Below the pieces are notes generated by a model that saw only the letters and a program-made list of their open reading frames with translations, was not told the origin of the DNA and did no database searches. Positions 27,304 through 29,423 of a stretch of DNA of 29,423 nucleotides are shown here, piece after piece. Both the position numbers and the translations under genes were made by a program. Within the stretch, counting starts at the first letter, position 1. Every line of letters begins with the position of its first letter. Location of the stretch: the IMG/VR virus record IMGVR_UViG_3300034072_000794, positions 1 through 29,423 of that record; one strand, given 5' to 3'. This DNA comes from a virus.

Positions 27304-28934
27304 AACTGAATCAGGCTCCAGTCGGTCGGCTCTTCGCTGCTCGTGCTGGCGACCGCCAGGGCGTTCACCGCGGCGACGATCGGGTCGATCTTCTCGGTTG
27401 ACTTTTGCTTGTCCGGTTTGATGGAGCCCGTCGTGTCCTCATACACGGCGACATGGTTCGCAGCCCACGCCGCGACCGGGTCGCCCGAATGACGAAGCCG
27501 ACGCTCCACGACCAGGCCCTCGAGCAGCTTCGAGGGGGCGTTGAGCGAGCCGGTTCGTTGCGTAATAGCCTGAACCTCGATCCCGGCCGATTGAAGTAGG
27601 CTTGCGATCAGGCCAGCGTTCCACGGGTCGATACCGACCATCGCGACCTGATGGTTTTCGGCGAACTCGATCAGGTCGGCGGCGATCCGCTGATGGTCCA
27701 GCCGGGCTCCTTCGGTGACGGTGATCCAGCCGCCGCGGATCCAAGTCGAGTACGGGATGTTGTCCCGTTTCTCCCGCTCCGGCACGGTCTGCTCGGGAAC
27801 GTAGTGCTTCCAGCGGAGGTAGTACGAGCCGTCTGGCTCCTTCCAGGCGAAGCAGACCGAAGTCAGGTCCAGGTTCGACGCCAGGTCGACGCCGATCCAG
27901 CACGGCCGCGACTCCAGCGGCTCGGACGGCTCGCGGGCGCAGGCGGCCCAGTCGTCGGGGTTGGAAAACCAACGGTTGTCCGCCTGCTCCCAGACATTGA
28001 GCGAATAGCGGAGCCACCGGGAGAACTTCCGCGGGTCGGTTTTCGCGTCCAGGTAGTCGGCCTCGAACTCGTCCTCTGGGAACGCGACGCCCATCGACGG
28101 GTTTGCCTTCCGCCAGACCTTCGGGTCGGAAAAGTCGTCGCCGGCGTCGGCCGCGTAGATCAGGCCATAGAACGTCGGGTTCGCTTTCGGGTCGGCGATC
28201 GAGAGTTGGCAGTCGGACCACCATCGCCAGCCGACGCCGTTCCGGCTGTCGCCGGCCGTGGAGATGGAGATCACCAGGCCGTTGGCCGTGCCGCGGGTCG
28301 CGTAGATCAATGCGTCGACCAGGTCGGAAGTCTTAAAGCTATGGATCTCGTCCAGGATCACCGAGCCGTTCAGCCCTTCGTTCCGCCAGCTGTCAGACGA
28401 CAGGCAGCGGATCTCTTTCCCGGTCTCACGGTTGCGGATGATCGACCGCGAGTCGACGACCTCGAGCAGCTTCGACAGGGTCGGGCTAGCCTCGACCGAC
28501 TGCCGCACCATCCGGTACATGGTGCGGGCCTGGAGGCGATCGTTGGCGGCGAGGAAAACGTCCTGGGCTGGGGCGTGGCAGGTGGCGAGGTACTGGGCCA
28601 GCTGCGACATCAGCGAACTCTTCCGGTTCTTCTTCGGAACGAAGACGCCAGCCCGCCGGTAGCGGAGTCGACCGTCCGGCCGTCGCCACCCGAAAAGCGT
28701 CCGCAGAAGTTCACGCTGCCACTCGATCAGTTCGATCTTCGTCGGCGATCCGCCGAGCTCGTCAGGGTGGCGGCAGAGTTGCTCGATGAACTTGATCGGC
28801 CGATCCGCCGAGTCGGCGTCCCATTCGTAGCCGGCCACGTACTCGGGGCGTTTCTTCGGGTCCGTCGGCTTACGCCTGCCGCTTGACGGTGAACGAGCGG
28901 AGGAGGGCGGCTTCGTCGTCTTCTTCTTGGCCAT
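27300..28934 (-). CDS. terL: Terminase large subunit
   Basis: 544 residues. ATPase: the variant Walker A V-P-K-K-N-R-K-S-S at 99-107 is the form used by the Terminase_1 family, and Walker B is SVILDEIHSF with Glu196. Coupling motif region VISISTAGDS follows. Nuclease: CWIGVDLASNLDLTS (Asp350), VGIDPWNAG (Asp436) and KIDPIVAAVNALAVA (third Asp) give the RNase-H-like metal site. It cuts concatemers and pumps DNA into the procapsid. Overlaps the small subunit by 65 bp. Confidence 0.95.
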   Translation of the reverse strand: MAKKKTTKPPSSARSPSSGRRKPTDPKKRPEYVAGYEWDADSADRPIKFIEQLCRHPDELGGSPTKIELIEWQRELLRTLFGWRRPDGRLRYRRAGVFVPKKNRKSSLMSQLAQYLATCHAPAQDVFLAANDRLQARTMYRMVRQSVEASPTLSKLLEVVDSRSIIRNRETGKEIRCLSSDSWRNEGLNGSVILDEIHSFKTSDLVDALIYATRGTANGLVISISTAGDSRNGVGWRWWSDCQLSIADPKANPTFYGLIYAADAGDDFSDPKVWRKANPSMGVAFPEDEFEADYLDAKTDPRKFSRWLRYSLNVWEQADNRWFSNPDDWAACAREPSEPLESRPCWIGVDLASNLDLTSVCFAWKEPDGSYYLRWKHYVPEQTVPEREKRDNIPYSTWIRGGWITVTEGARLDHQRIAADLIEFAENHQVAMVGIDPWNAGLIASLLQSAGIEVQAITQRTGSLNAPSKLLEGLVVERRLRHSGDPVAAWAANHVAVYEDTTGSIKPDKQKSTEKIDPIVAAVNALAVASTSSEEPTDWSLIQL

Positions 28935-29376
28935 CGTTTGGATCCGCGGGGAGTCGGGCTTCGGAGGCTGCGGTCAGGCCGAAGTCACGGGCCAGGGCGA
29001 TAAAGTCGCGGCGAGCGTCGCGGAGCAGCTTGGCGACCGGGCTGGCGGCCTGGCCTTTGGCGGTGGCCGTGATCCAGCCTTCGGCGGCGACCTGCTTCGC
29101 CAGGAGCACGCCGTCGGCGTGCAGCTGGCAGAGGATGGCGAACGTCTCGGCCTGCTCTGGACGGAGGCGTCCGGCGGCGGCGAGCTGCGGGGCGTGGCGG
29201 TGCCAGAAGGAGAGGGCCTGCGGGTCGTGGTCGATGGAGCCAGGCGGCTCCGGTGCGTCGGAATACTGCGGCTTTGTCTTCGACCGTGCCGACATGCCGG
29301 CCAGGTGGCGGGCCTTTTCCATCGCGGCCCGCGAACTCTTCGAGTTTGGGTCAGGCAGTCGCCCGCGGCGTCCCAT
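28870..29376 (-). CDS. terS: Terminase small subunit (P27-like)
   Basis: 168 residues from ATG 29374-29376 with GGAGG upstream. The N terminus MGRRGRLPDPNSKSSRA and the core with DHDPQALSFWHRHAPQLAAA, LRPEQAETFAILCQLHADG and SPVAKLLRDARRDFIALARD followed by FGLTAASEARL match the P27-type small subunits, which recognise packaging sites. The last 21 codons overlap the large subunit start. The 47 nt beyond it are AT-rich (29377-29423) and probably hold part of the late promoter. Confidence 0.9.
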   Translation of the reverse strand: MGRRGRLPDPNSKSSRAAMEKARHLAGMSARSKTKPQYSDAPEPPGSIDHDPQALSFWHRHAPQLAAAGRLRPEQAETFAILCQLHADGVLLAKQVAAEGWITATAKGQAASPVAKLLRDARRDFIALARDFGLTAASEARLPADPNDGQEEDDEAALLRSFTVKRQA

Positions 29377-29423
29377 CAGTGGCCTCCGGATTTTTCAAAA
29401 TTTGGGAAATATTCGCTCGGGAC

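Noticed and set aside
27651-28886. 411-codon plus-strand open frame
   Set aside because: Antisense to the terminase large subunit, no recognisable motif, biased composition.
1-29423. CRISPR array, insertion sequence or rRNA
   Set aside because: No regularly spaced direct repeats with unique spacers, no transposase and no rRNA-like sequence were seen.

Overview
The window is a high-GC stretch (about 65% by eye) of a tailed-phage genome with an HK97-type head and a siphovirus-like tail. All but one of the genes are on the minus strand. They are densely packed, with ATGA, GTGA or TGATG stop/start overlaps at most junctions. Only the tyrosine integrase is on the plus strand. The host is probably a planctomycete. 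The main clue is a small Cys-rich protein (14314-14535) with the GACC...C...G.GTTC....C pattern of planctomycete secreted proteins. The unusual papain-like/membrane protein set and the base composition fit but do not prove it.

Reading in the direction of transcription (right to left): small and large terminase, portal and prohead protease (29376-25398). Next comes a cassette of seven small genes, five or six of them membrane proteins and one a papain-like protease (25408-22636). It is followed by the major capsid protein, a strong hairpin, head-tail connectors, tail terminator, two paralogous tail-tube proteins, a tail chaperone pair with a -1 frameshift site, and a short tape measure (22551-16479). 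Distal-tail and Cys-rich structural-type proteins follow (16479-14314). Then come a small conserved phage protein, a metallophosphoesterase and a dATP/dGTP diphosphohydrolase-like protein (14332-12440).

The lysogeny region (about 11022-12464) has the plus-strand integrase, an excisionase-like HTH protein and, between them, the 3' half of a tRNA-Arg(ACG) gene that is very probably the attP core. Phage genes lie on both sides of this site, so the sequence is in the attP (non-integrated) arrangement. Left of it is the early region (10999-4030): small accessory genes, a Sak4-like RecA-fold ATPase, an SSB-like protein, winged-helix and DUF1376-type replication proteins, and RusA resolvase. It contains two candidate promoter/operator intergenic regions (5517-5630 and 4738-4939).

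The left end (3667-1) is a receptor-binding cassette: two related baseplate/fibre-like proteins, a collagen-like protein, a repetitive fibre, and a 612-residue fibre whose C-terminal half is a complete seven-repeat RCC1 beta-propeller preceded by an Ig-like domain. A further fibre gene runs off the edge. No canonical endolysin, cI-type repressor or DNA polymerase was found; the papain-like protease cassette is the best candidate for lysis or envelope attack.
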